Source: CAYFJO01 sp964343305 | GTDB taxonomy: Bacteria; Planctomycetota; Planctomycetia; Pirellulales; Pirellulaceae | Direction: 5' to 3' | Assembly: GCA_964343305.1 (NCBI GenBank) | Contig: CAYFJO010000087.1 | Location: 1 to 30,840, forward strand | Length of the DNA: 30,840 nucleotides | Shown: piece by piece, positions 7,722 through 15,247 of the stretch | Numbering within the stretch: the stretch's first letter is position 1 | Layout: every line of letters starts with the position of its first letter | Notes under the pieces: generated by a model | The model's input: the letters and a program-made list of their open reading frames with translations, nothing else | Told to the model about the DNA's origin: nothing | The model's database searches: none | Program-made: the position numbers and the translations under genes

Positions 7722-9068
7722 CTACAGCGTCCAACCCTTACGGTATTCTTTGTGAATCAATTGCTGGGCTTCTAGTGAATTGGTGATCTTTAGATTCTTC
7801 GTGTCCCACTCGATGGATTTTCCGCTGCGGTAGGCAACGACGCCCAGCAAGACAGATTCTGTCAACGCGCCAGAATAGCTGAAATTGCAGGTCGTCTCGC
7901 CGCCGTTCTTGATCGCGTTTAAGAACTCGGCATGGTGGCCGATCGACTTGGGGATGTATGGCTCCGCGCGTTTGATGGCCGCATCGCCTTTGGGCAGTAC
8001 GCTGTGTTGGCCGTAGTTCGAAACGACCATGCCGCGCTGGCCGATAAACAATTGGCCGCTGCCGAGATTCATTGGTTTGCCGTTTTGGTCTTTGGGTCCC
8101 TTCTTGCGAATTTCTTCCAGCAACCCGGGTTGTTTGCCGCCATCGTACCAGGTCAGTTTCACCGGCGGTCTTTTGCCCCGTGCCGGATAGTCGTACTTGA
8201 CGATCAAACCAGCGGTTGTTGATTCCGGATGCGGTTTGGGGCCTGTCGCAGAAACATTGGTCGGGTTTCGCAAGTCGAGGGCCCAATGGGTGAGGTCCAT
8301 GTAGTGGCAGCCAAAGTCGCCCAGACCGCCCGTGCCGTAGTCCCAGAACCAACGCCAATTGAACGGATGGATCGGCAGGATGTCGTCGCCTGCTTTGCAT
8401 TCGAGATACGGTTTCTCGGGTGCGGGGCCGAGCCACAAATCCCAATCGACGTGCGCCGGCTTGGGCCGATCTTTGACGATGGTTCGACCGGCGTAGTTGA
8501 CGCCGACCCAAACATGCACTTCGCGCACTTCGCCGATGGCACCGGACTCGACCAGCTCGACAACCCGGCGATAATTGTCACCCGAGTGAATCTGTGTGCC
8601 CATCTGCGTAACCAGTTTGTTTTCCTGGGCCAGGTTCGCCAACGTGCGTGCTTCGAAGACGGTGTGGGTCAGCGGTTTTTCGCAGTATGTGTGCTTCTTT
8701 AATCGCAGCGCCATCGAGGCTGCTGGTGCGTGACAATGATCGGCCGTGCCGACTAACACAGCGTCGATTTTGTCAGCTTCTTTTTCCAACATCACGCGGA
8801 AGTCGCGATACTTGCGTGCATTGGGATATTTCTGGCAGCCCTTGTCCAACAAGTTCGCATCGACGTCGGCTACGGCAACGATGTTTTGGCTGGAGCAACC
8901 GGAGATGTTCGCGCCGGCCCGGCCTGTCGCGCCCACGGCGGCAAGGTTCAATCGCTCGTTTGGCGAATCCGAATCCTTTGCCGGAGAAGAATTGATAAAG
9001 AAACCAGATGCGATGACACCTGATGCGGTTTGGGCGAGAAATTCGCGGCGATTCGTGCGGCGGGTCAT
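7722..9068 (-). CDS. Tat-exported Gfo/Idh/MocA family oxidoreductase
   Basis: Predicted NAD(P)-dependent sugar or inositol oxidoreductase of 448 aa. A twin-arginine signal is at the start (TNRREFLAQTASG, residues 5-17). The Rossmann motif is LAAVGATGRAG (42-52), followed by the acidic strand end VAVADVD (64-70), and the family-signature CEKPLTHT lies at 129-136. A further landmark is FWDYGTGGLGDFGCHYMD near residue 250. The length and the Tat signal are typical of the large planctomycete paralogue family thought to act on complex sugars in the periplasm; the substrate is unknown. Start ATG follows GGAG by about 11 nt on the minus strand. Confidence 0.92.
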   Translation of the reverse strand: MTRRTNRREFLAQTASGVIASGFFINSSPAKDSDSPNERLNLAAVGATGRAGANISGCSSQNIVAVADVDANLLDKGCQKYPNARKYRDFRVMLEKEADKIDAVLVGTADHCHAPAASMALRLKKHTYCEKPLTHTVFEARTLANLAQENKLVTQMGTQIHSGDNYRRVVELVESGAIGEVREVHVWVGVNYAGRTIVKDRPKPAHVDWDLWLGPAPEKPYLECKAGDDILPIHPFNWRWFWDYGTGGLGDFGCHYMDLTHWALDLRNPTNVSATGPKPHPESTTAGLIVKYDYPARGKRPPVKLTWYDGGKQPGLLEEIRKKGPKDQNGKPMNLGSGQLFIGQRGMVVSNYGQHSVLPKGDAAIKRAEPYIPKSIGHHAEFLNAIKNGGETTCNFSYSGALTESVLLGVVAYRSGKSIEWDTKNLKITNSLEAQQLIHKEYRKGWTL

Positions 9069-9320
9069 GACACTACACTCCAGGGATCAAACGGTGGTCA
9101 ACAGAATTCAGTGCCACGATAACCTTCGCGGCGCGGGATTGCAACTTCGGAAGTCGGCTGCCCTACAGTAGAACTAGCCCGAGGCGAGTCTGGGGGCGAC
9201 AAAGGTTTGTCGATTCGCTTCGGGCTAGCCGGGATTCGTCTTGTTTTCAATCCGGGTTAATCGGGCACAACCAATGTCGCGGTACGGAAAACAGGACTCA
9301 GGGGACACTTGTTGGTCGAA
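9069..9320. other. intergenic region with REP-like element
   Basis: No coding frame is supported. It holds the upstream region of the oxidoreductase (minus strand) and the palindrome described at 9174-9228. Confidence 0.5.
9174..9228. repeat. REP-like inverted repeat with 14-bp arms
   Basis: CTAGCCCGAGGCGA (9174-9187) and TCGCTTCGGGCTAG (9215-9228) are complementary with one mismatch around a 27-nt loop that contains its own small stem (CGACAAA and TTTGTCG, 9197-9212). It follows CCCTACAG, similar to the CCTACAG that flanks the element at 1025-1074. The type of sequence suggests a dispersed intergenic repeat. Confidence 0.6.
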
Positions 9321-9839
9321 CTATCGACTTAGGTTTGTCGAAGTGAAGACGAACCGGTTTGTATCGATTTGCGAAGCTTCTTGCTGCTGGCTTGCCGGCG
9401 TGACTTCGCGGAACGGCGATTCCAACTCGATCGGCTGCTGTTGAACCGGCTGGCTTTGGCTCTGCATCTTTTGAGCATTCAACTTGGCCGCGAGGATTTG
9501 CCGATATTGTTCACGCTTGGCCAGCATGTCGATTCGCTTTTGTGCCGCGGCGGCTTGGCGAATGGGCTTCATGCGGGCACGATAAGCGGCCGCCTGGGCA
9601 GCGAAATTCTGCCGAGCTTGTTGCATTTGGGCCTGCTGTCCGGCGGCGAACGCACCAAATGGATTGACCTGCTGTTGGCCATAGCCGCCGTAACCGTTCA
9701 GACTTCGAACTCCGCTGGACGGAAAAGCGCCAAATTTGGACCCGTTGCTGGACAAGCTTCCTTCCGGACCACAGGCCAAGGCCGCAGTTCCGCACATCCA
9801 AGCCGCTGCGATCGCGATGGTGAGAATGTTTCGTCGCAT
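9321..9839 (-). CDS. secreted Gln-rich hypothetical protein
   Basis: A 172-aa protein with a clear signal peptide (MRRNILTIAIAAAWMCGTAALA, cleavage about residue 22). The mature part is low in complexity: a Gly/Ser segment with YGGYGQQQ near residues 51-58, a helical Ala/Gln/Arg stretch (about 62-125, AQMQQARQNFAAQAAAYRAR), and a Gln-rich tail. No catalytic motif is visible. The ribosome site AAAGGA is 7 nt before the ATG, which makes the start secure. It is not recognisable beyond being a small exported protein, possibly envelope-associated. Confidence 0.75.
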   Translation of the reverse strand: MRRNILTIAIAAAWMCGTAALACGPEGSLSSNGSKFGAFPSSGVRSLNGYGGYGQQQVNPFGAFAAGQQAQMQQARQNFAAQAAAYRARMKPIRQAAAAQKRIDMLAKREQYRQILAAKLNAQKMQSQSQPVQQQPIELESPFREVTPASQQQEASQIDTNRFVFTSTNLSR

Positions 9840-10038
9840 CTTGATTTCCTTTCAATGAGGGTAATCTGATGGCTATCGTAAAGTATTAAGATGATTTGAC
9901 TTGCGTCGATTCTCCGGGCGTTTTATTGGAGGGGCTTTTTCTCCCGTCTGTATGAAGTAAACCACCCGACATAACGCCACAGAACAGAAAAATCGACCGT
10001 GGCAGCAGGCCAGGTTACGGCAAGGGGAATCTGCCTGC

Positions 10039-10044
10039 TACGAT
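10039..10044 (+). promoter_or_regulatory. possible -10 box giving a near-leaderless mRNA
   Basis: TACGAT ends 8 nt before the ATG at 10053, and no Shine-Dalgarno sequence is present. Initiation here would give a transcript with almost no leader. The -35 match (TTACGG, 18 bp upstream) is weak. Confidence 0.25.
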
Positions 10045-10052
10045 GACACGCC

Positions 10053-10607
10053 ATGAATTCTTTTTGCGAAGCAGTCAACAAGCACGGCCGGGGTTTACGA
10101 GTCACATTCGTTCGCCATGGGGATCGAATTGCCCACACCGTGGCCGCGGTCGATGGCGACCGTTTCATTCCGCTGCTGGCATCAGACGAAGGCACGGATC
10201 AGGACGACTGGCCACACAGTCCACCGTTCCAGGAATTGTCGGTCGAACACCGTGACGGGGGAAATGGGGTTGCCCTGCTTGTCGGCATGGCGGGTACGAG
10301 CCACTGGTCGCTGAGTGTGGAGACCAACGCGGAACATCGCCAGTTGGCTTTTGATGTGGCCTGCCGGGTGAAAGAACCGCCGTCGAAATTAGGAAGCGCG
10401 TATCGAGCGATGGTCAAGCCGCTGCTGTCTGACGGCGTGGTTTCGATGCAAGATCTTGCGACAGTCGTCGTGGACAACGCAGCCGATTTCGCCACGCACA
10501 CCCTTCATGCAAGCGAAGGCGGATTCATAATCGAGGTCGACGGCTCAGAAGCAGCCTGCCCTTCGACCATTCGTTGGCGATACACCATTGTTCGTTGCGA
10601 GAGTTAA
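10053..10607 (+). CDS. hypothetical protein, 184 aa
   Basis: No signal peptide and no membrane helix, so probably cytoplasmic. The sequence begins MNSFCEAVNKHGRGLRVTF and has regular hydrophobic and polar alternation over its length, including a strand-rich SHWSLSVET stretch and a C-terminal STIRWRYTIVRCES strand. The composition and codon use look like the neighbouring real genes. I do not recognise a domain. It is divergent from the Gln-rich secreted protein and convergent with the zinc-ribbon membrane protein, so it is probably monocistronic. The start lacks a ribosome binding site (see the box at 10039). Confidence 0.65.
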   Translation: MNSFCEAVNKHGRGLRVTFVRHGDRIAHTVAAVDGDRFIPLLASDEGTDQDDWPHSPPFQELSVEHRDGGNGVALLVGMAGTSHWSLSVETNAEHRQLAFDVACRVKEPPSKLGSAYRAMVKPLLSDGVVSMQDLATVVVDNAADFATHTLHASEGGFIIEVDGSEAACPSTIRWRYTIVRCES

Positions 10608-10614
10608 TAGTGGA

Positions 10615-10671
10615 GAGCAATTGTCCCAATTGCTCGCGGAACAACTCACGGAACAATTGGGACAATTGTTC
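10615..10671. repeat. twin inverted palindromes between convergent genes
   Basis: Two perfect hairpins with 9-bp arms and 3-nt loops: GAGCAATTG/CAATTGCTC (10615-10635) and GAACAATTG/CAATTGTTC (10651-10671). Their 15-nt cores are exact reverse complements of each other (CAATTGTCCCAATTG and CAATTGGGACAATTG), so the pair can also fold as one long cruciform. This is the layout of a paired REP unit. It sits exactly between two convergent stops and may serve as a bidirectional terminator. Confidence 0.65.
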
Positions 10672-10691
10672 TACAATTAGCAGCCCGCGTG

Positions 10692-11360
10692 CTAGAGCGA
10701 CTTGTACTCCCCAATGGCATCTCGCAGTTTTCTTTCAAACTCGGCGTCAACGGCGACCATGAATCGAGCCCCATCGCTCATCACCAGGGTGAGAAGCCTT
10801 TGTGTGCCCGCAAACAGCGAATAAAGAAGTGCGACCTTTACGAACAAGAAACTCACATGGAAATCGCGACTGAACTCAACCCGCTCGATGTCGTTGTAGT
10901 TGTAATCGAGCGTTGCCATCACTTTGCAGATTTTGATGCGATCGGCAAAGTCGATGGAAATCACCGAAGTCACAATCGACTGAAACAGGTTGTACACTCC
11001 TACCAGGCTGATCAAGCCGGCAAATGTCCCAAAAAAAGCCTGCTCGGCAAAATCCCGCGTCATGTATCCAAAGAAATATGCCAGGCAAATCCAAAGTGTA
11101 ATTGTCGTGAACAACAACGACCAGAAGATCAATCCGAAGGCGAAATTGCCATTGGAAATCTGCATCTCGTTCGAGAATCGAATCTGGCTCCAATCCAGGT
11201 CCGACGGGGAAATGAGGTCTCGATCTGTACGGGCATCCGCGTGCCGGAAATTCGGATCGATGTTTCCGTCGACATCGGTGCCGCAATTCCAACAAACACG
11301 AAACGAATGCTCAATCTGTTCGCCACATCGCCTGCAAGTCCAAGGGGCATGCTTCGTCAC
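10692..11360 (-). CDS. zinc-ribbon multi-TM membrane protein
   Basis: Last gene of the channel operon, 222 aa from the GTG at 11360. That start is chosen because AGGA lies about 9 nt upstream and 14 nt separate it from the previous stop; a longer frame to 11594 would lie inside the upstream gene. An N-terminal zinc ribbon has CRRC (9-12) and CWNC (23-26). It is followed by a polar linker and two or three membrane helices (about 73-98, 109-138 and possibly 168-186), with a soluble strand/helix region after them that ends in an amphipathic helix (FERKLRDAIGEYKSL). Function is unknown; close linkage suggests an accessory subunit of the ExbB/ExbD-like complex. Confidence 0.7.
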   Translation of the reverse strand: MTKHAPWTCRRCGEQIEHSFRVCWNCGTDVDGNIDPNFRHADARTDRDLISPSDLDWSQIRFSNEMQISNGNFAFGLIFWSLLFTTITLWICLAYFFGYMTRDFAEQAFFGTFAGLISLVGVYNLFQSIVTSVISIDFADRIKICKVMATLDYNYNDIERVEFSRDFHVSFLFVKVALLYSLFAGTQRLLTLVMSDGARFMVAVDAEFERKLRDAIGEYKSL

Positions 11361-11374
11361 GGTGGATGTTTTCC

Positions 11375-12529
11375 TTAGTCGACCGTGTTCGTCGGTAGCG
11401 GTTTCTTCGGCGGTGGAGCGTTGGGATTGGGTTTGGGTGGCGGCATGGGCGGCGGTTCGGGGCCAAAGAGGATTTTGCCGCCAAGGTGGTATTCGGATTC
11501 GTTGTCGCCGGTCGTGATGTCCCAGCCAACCATCAGACCGTGGCGGGTGATGACGCGACGTGCCGACAGGTATGCTTCGTAGCTGTTCGTCCAAACGATG
11601 AACCGAATGTACTGCTTGGCGGGATCAATCGTTTTCAAAAAGCGTTGAAACGGCCCACGCGGGTTTTCTACTTCTTTCGTCGTGTAACCGGCATTTGCCT
11701 TTCGTTCGAAAATGATGCGCGGCTGACGTCCGTTGGCTTTCATTTTGATCACGAACCAATCGTCGTTGATCCGTAGTTTGTCGAACATGGGGATGAGCCG
11801 CTTGGGATCGATGCCTGTTTTGGGATTGGCAGCCAAGTTTCTTGCAACGACCAGCCGTTCAGCGCCGGCTTGAGCATTGGCGCGAATCGGATCGCGGTTC
11901 CAAGGATAGAGTTTGCTGTCGCGACAAATAATGTAAATGGGTTTTGCGCCTTCGGGCGCGCTGCGCGGGTTTGGCAGATTGATCACTTTGGCAGCCAGCA
12001 CGGGGCGTTCGGGCGTTTCGTCCAACATTGCCTTGAGCGACGCCAGCCGATCTTCCGCCGCTTTAAATTGCTGGTTAAATTCGTCTTCCTGCTTCTTGAA
12101 CTTCTCGGCTTCTTTGCGTGCCGCTTCGGCCTTCGTATTATGGGCGGCCACTTCGTCGGCGCGTCTCTTCAAGATTTTGTCCAACTCGTCGCGGGCGAAA
12201 CTGATTTGGCCGGTCATGTCGCTGAGCTGGCCTTCGGCTGCCCGGTCGTCGCCCATCGACTGAATTTGAGCAAGCAGCGTCTCGAGATCCTTCTCGACTT
12301 GCTCGCGGTCTTTGCGAGCTTGATCGACCTTTTGCTTTGCTTCCTCGATCTTCTCCGGCGTATAGCGTTCGTCCTTTTGCATTTCCTGCGTGATGCGATC
12401 GACCGCCTCGCCGACGCCGAGTTGCGTCACGATCAGCACGATGACCAGGATGCCCACGACGTTGGTCATCGTGTCCAACAACGAATCGAGGCTTGCGCCG
12501 CTACCGCCACCTTTGTTTCGTCGTGCCAT
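11375..12529 (-). CDS. ExbD/MotB-like protein with proton-site Asp and long coiled coil
   Basis: A 384-aa single-TM protein. The N-terminal MARRNKGGGSG leads into a helix with SLLDTMTNVVGILVIVLIV (16-34), where Asp19 matches the protonatable Asp of ExbD/TolR/MotB (PFIDVMLVLL pattern). A long charged coiled coil follows (about 45-160, with repeated Lys/Glu/Ala heptads). A C-terminal globular region then runs to about residue 355, with YIICRDSKLYPW and FIVWTNSYEAYLSARRVI, the latter resembling the ExbD/TolR periplasmic fold. A Pro-rich tail (PEPPPMPPPKPNPN) ends it. It is probably half of a stator-like heteromer with the neighbouring ExbD-like protein, energised through the ExbB-type channel. 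Confidence 0.78.
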   Translation of the reverse strand: MARRNKGGGSGASLDSLLDTMTNVVGILVIVLIVTQLGVGEAVDRITQEMQKDERYTPEKIEEAKQKVDQARKDREQVEKDLETLLAQIQSMGDDRAAEGQLSDMTGQISFARDELDKILKRRADEVAAHNTKAEAARKEAEKFKKQEDEFNQQFKAAEDRLASLKAMLDETPERPVLAAKVINLPNPRSAPEGAKPIYIICRDSKLYPWNRDPIRANAQAGAERLVVARNLAANPKTGIDPKRLIPMFDKLRINDDWFVIKMKANGRQPRIIFERKANAGYTTKEVENPRGPFQRFLKTIDPAKQYIRFIVWTNSYEAYLSARRVITRHGLMVGWDITTGDNESEYHLGGKILFGPEPPPMPPPKPNPNAPPPKKPLPTNTVD

Positions 12530-12538
12530 GAGGAGCTT

Positions 12539-12596
12539 TCAGCGGTCAGCCGTCAGCGGTCAGCGTTGCAGCGCGAGGCTGATGGCTGATCGCTGA
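12539..12596. repeat. 19-bp imperfect palindrome between the two ExbD-like genes
   Basis: The left arm 12539-12557 is built from CAGCGGTCAGC (which occurs again at 12554-12564). The right arm 12578-12596 pairs with it at 17 of 19 positions around a 20-nt loop. The arms consist of TCAGC/GCTGA units. It could attenuate or stabilise the minus-strand operon mRNA, or be a dispersed intergenic repeat. Confidence 0.55.
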
Positions 12597-12607
12597 ATGC
12601 TAATCGC

Positions 12608-13423
12608 TCACTTCGGTTTAAAGAAACTTAAATCAACATTGCCTTGTCCAAGCAGTGGGAGTTTTCCTGGCAGTTTTTCGATTCGATCCCAGACCGCCTG
12701 TCGTGCCGCGCGGTACGTTGACAAGCCGTCGTCTCGCACCAGCAAGATCACTTTGCCTTTGGGCTTCTTGGCGACTTCGTCCAACAACGCGTTGAACTTG
12801 TCGTCGTTCGGAATGTCGGCTCGCCGGACGCGATGTTCCTTGCCGTTGTCGAAGATGACGATGCTGCCAGCCGCGCATTCGACAAACGTTGGATCCAGAT
12901 CGACGCCACTGCCGCCCGGACGAACTTGTACTTCTGCCTCTTCTGGAGGTTTTTTCCGATCCGCGACTTTTGCTTCGAGTTCTTTGATCTGGTCGTTGGT
13001 GGTTTTCAGATCGTCTTTCAATCCGGTCAGTCGTTTGTCAAGCGCCGCCTTGTCAACGCGTTGGATGGGATTCAACTTGTTTTTCTTTTCGCGCTCCGCC
13101 TTGAGCTGCGCGAGCAGTGCTTCCAACTCTTCGCGTTTCAACGCCAGCTTCTTCAACAATTCACTTGCTTCGCTTTGTGAACTGGTCAAGTCCTTTTTCT
13201 GTTTGTCGAGTTCTGCTTGAACTTCGTTCTTCTTTTGCGTTTCCTTTTCGATCATCTTGTCGGCCTGGTCGATGACCTCAATCTCAGCGACTTGTTCGTT
13301 GTCCATCTGGCCAAGCGCAAGTGCCGTGATCATCAGCGTCAGCACACCGATTGTGCACGCCAGGATGCTTAGAAACGGAAAGAGCGAAATCGTCTCGCCG
13401 CCTTTTTTCTTACGTCTTGCCAT
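12608..13423 (-). CDS. ExbD-like protein lacking the proton-site Asp
   Basis: A 271-aa single-TM protein with the same plan as the next gene: a basic start (MARRKKKGGE), then a helix SLFPFLSILACTIGVLTLMI (13-32). The position that is Asp in ExbD (PFID) is Ser19 here (PFLS). A coiled coil (about 42-150) with many Glu, Lys and Gln residues follows. The C-terminal domain (about 175-260) contains FVECAAGSIVIFDNGKEHRV and KGKVILLVRDDGLSTYRAAR, which matches the strand-helix pattern of the ExbD/TolR periplasmic domain. It likely pairs with the Asp-bearing paralogue. ATG at 13423 has AGGA about 10 nt upstream. Confidence 0.78.
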   Translation of the reverse strand: MARRKKKGGETISLFPFLSILACTIGVLTLMITALALGQMDNEQVAEIEVIDQADKMIEKETQKKNEVQAELDKQKKDLTSSQSEASELLKKLALKREELEALLAQLKAEREKKNKLNPIQRVDKAALDKRLTGLKDDLKTTNDQIKELEAKVADRKKPPEEAEVQVRPGGSGVDLDPTFVECAAGSIVIFDNGKEHRVRRADIPNDDKFNALLDEVAKKPKGKVILLVRDDGLSTYRAARQAVWDRIEKLPGKLPLLGQGNVDLSFFKPK

Positions 13424-13540
13424 GGTGGGAAAATCCTAATGACTAAATACCCAATGACGAAGCCCGAATACCGAATTGTTTCGCCATTCGTTCTTTCGGA
13501 CTTCTTTCGTCATTGTGTATTTCGTCATTCGTCATTCAAC
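13424..13540. repeat. short-repeat spacer (AATGACGAA / TTCGTCATT)
   Basis: The 117-nt spacer between the ExbB-like and first ExbD-like genes carries AATGACGAA at 13453-13461 and three inverted copies TTCGTCATT at 13506-13514, 13521-13529 and 13528-13536 (the last two overlap). It is non-coding and can fold into alternative hairpins. Confidence 0.55.
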
Positions 13541-15049
13541 CTATCCCCCGTTGCGGCCGCCGCCGAAGAACCAGCCGCGTTTCTTCTTCGGTTGGCTCGC
13601 CGGTGCCGCGGCGACTTGTTGGACGACGACTTGTTGTTGGCCAAGTTGCGAGAGGACTTGGTTCAATGACGTTAAGCCCGTTTGCAAATTGCCGCAATAC
13701 TGACCCAGCGATTCAGCCGCCTCGCGCATCGAGGCGGTCATCTGTTGGACTTCGTTGAGCTGACCCATCTTTTCTTCGAACACTTGTTTTTCAGTTTGGT
13801 TGACTTCCTGCAGGCTGCCGGAGACTTGTTTCGCGAGCACTTTGCCGACCGCTTCCAGCTTGTTGGTCCACAATGTTGAGTTTTCGTCCAACTTCTTGGA
13901 CCAGGTTTTCAGTTCGGCGTGATGCTGGGACATGGCCGCATTGATGGCTTTGCGAACATCGAGGGGTGTGGCGTCTCCGCCGGACGAACCCGTTCCGGCC
14001 AAGCCGTCATTTAATCGTTTGAGCAGGTTCTCATTGCAATACTCGTCGACCCAGTTGAGCATGTCCTCTTCGGCCTTTTTGATCGAACTGCTGGGAAACA
14101 TCACCATCATGCTCATCACCAGCGCAATCAACGTTGTGTCGAATGCCGCGCCCAGACCGCCCGTCACGGCACCCAGCGATTCTTTCAACGCGTCCATGTT
14201 CGCCGAGTCCAGGTCGCCTTGAAAGCCACCCACCGCGGCACTGATTCCGATGACCGTCCCAATAAAACCAAGAATCGGAATCGCCCAAATGAACACGTTC
14301 ATCATGGTGTAGCTGGACTCGACCGCATTGGCATCGATGTCGGATTGCGACGACAGAATCGTGGCCACTTCGGACGCGTTCTTGCGAACGCGAAAGTGTT
14401 CGAGACCGCGCTTCACGCGATTGATCAGAAAACTCTCTTTCGTATTGCCCGGCAAATCGCCGACATAGGCGATAAATTTGTCAACGTTGTCTTCGTTAAT
14501 ATCCTGCCCGTATTCCTCCGGCAACAAGTCGAACAGCATCGATTGTTTTTGGCGTTTTAATTTGCCGGACTTCAAGACCAGCACCGACAGTGCCCAAAAC
14601 AGCAAAAACATCGTGGCAAACGGGACCCAGATACTAGCATCCTGTTTGACAAACAGCTTGCCAACAAAGTTGTCCATCATGAACAATGGCACGATCAATA
14701 TCGAAAGACACGCCGTGGCCAGCAATCCCATGCCGCAACTGGTCATCAGGCTGACGTTAGTACCGTCGACCCATTGATCGCCCGAACTCTGACTCTTCCT
14801 GGCGGTCGAACTAGTTTTGATTCCCGTTGATTTGACAGCCGTGGACTGGGCGGGACGCTGGGAAGCGGCACTGGTCGGAGCGGCACTGGTCTGGAGATTC
14901 ATCAGACCTTCGTCGACCTGTGGCTCCTCGACCGGACGCTCGACGGCAACCTGAGTGCGGCAATAGGGACAGACGACGCGTCGCCCAATGTGCTCTTCGC
15001 GGGCCCGCAGACCTTTGCCACAGTTTGAGCAGGCAAACTGAAAATACAT
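13541..15049 (-). CDS. zinc-ribbon MotA/TolQ/ExbB-type proton channel with coiled-coil tail
   Basis: First gene of the operon, 502 aa. The N-terminal zinc ribbon carries CSNC (7-10) and CPYC (27-30), followed by a Ser/Thr/Ala-rich linker. Four membrane helices lie at about 103-125, 139-160, 250-275 and 295-320. The last two hold the family signature: AIPILGFIGTVIGIS (256-270) and SLGAVTGGLGAAFDTTLIAL (291-310). After the channel, a coiled-coil region (about 365-475) ends in a Gln/Val-rich stretch and a basic KKKRGWFFGGG tail. By family precedent it forms a pentameric proton channel around a dimer of ExbD-type proteins. ATG at 15049 follows GGAGAAGAG; an ORF extension to 15136 is not supported. 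Confidence 0.85.
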   Translation of the reverse strand: MYFQFACSNCGKGLRAREEHIGRRVVCPYCRTQVAVERPVEEPQVDEGLMNLQTSAAPTSAASQRPAQSTAVKSTGIKTSSTARKSQSSGDQWVDGTNVSLMTSCGMGLLATACLSILIVPLFMMDNFVGKLFVKQDASIWVPFATMFLLFWALSVLVLKSGKLKRQKQSMLFDLLPEEYGQDINEDNVDKFIAYVGDLPGNTKESFLINRVKRGLEHFRVRKNASEVATILSSQSDIDANAVESSYTMMNVFIWAIPILGFIGTVIGISAAVGGFQGDLDSANMDALKESLGAVTGGLGAAFDTTLIALVMSMMVMFPSSSIKKAEEDMLNWVDEYCNENLLKRLNDGLAGTGSSGGDATPLDVRKAINAAMSQHHAELKTWSKKLDENSTLWTNKLEAVGKVLAKQVSGSLQEVNQTEKQVFEEKMGQLNEVQQMTASMREAAESLGQYCGNLQTGLTSLNQVLSQLGQQQVVVQQVAAAPASQPKKKRGWFFGGGRNGG

Positions 15050-15247
15050 TGCTCTTCTCCGAGGCTGGCAAAGCGGCCAGCAAATCGATACGTGGGCCAA
15101 ACCGTTTATTCTATCATCGACTGGCAATGCGATCACCTCCTGGGCCGGCGAATCGGTGCGTCCGGTGGCCTTGATTCGGAGGGCCTTGGGAGTGAGAATG
15201 TGCGTCTTGAGTGCCCATATTCCCCTAGATTTTCAGGCGCAACACAA

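Noticed and set aside
11361..11594. Longer start of the zinc-ribbon membrane protein (frame open to 11594)
   Set aside because: That part lies within the upstream ExbD/MotB-like gene in another frame and reads as shadow sequence; the GTG at 11360 with AGGA is a better start.
11870..12589. 239-codon plus-strand frame opposite the ExbD/MotB-like gene
   Set aside because: Leu/Phe/Arg-rich antisense shadow of a coiled-coil gene with strong codon bias; the minus-strand gene is well supported.
10692..15049. Zorya-type anti-phage system (ZorA/ZorB-like channel proteins)
   Set aside because: The channel has a coiled-coil tail like ZorA, but no ZorC, ZorD helicase or ZorE nuclease is adjacent, there are two ExbD-like partners, and neither has a visible OmpA peptidoglycan-binding domain as in ZorB.
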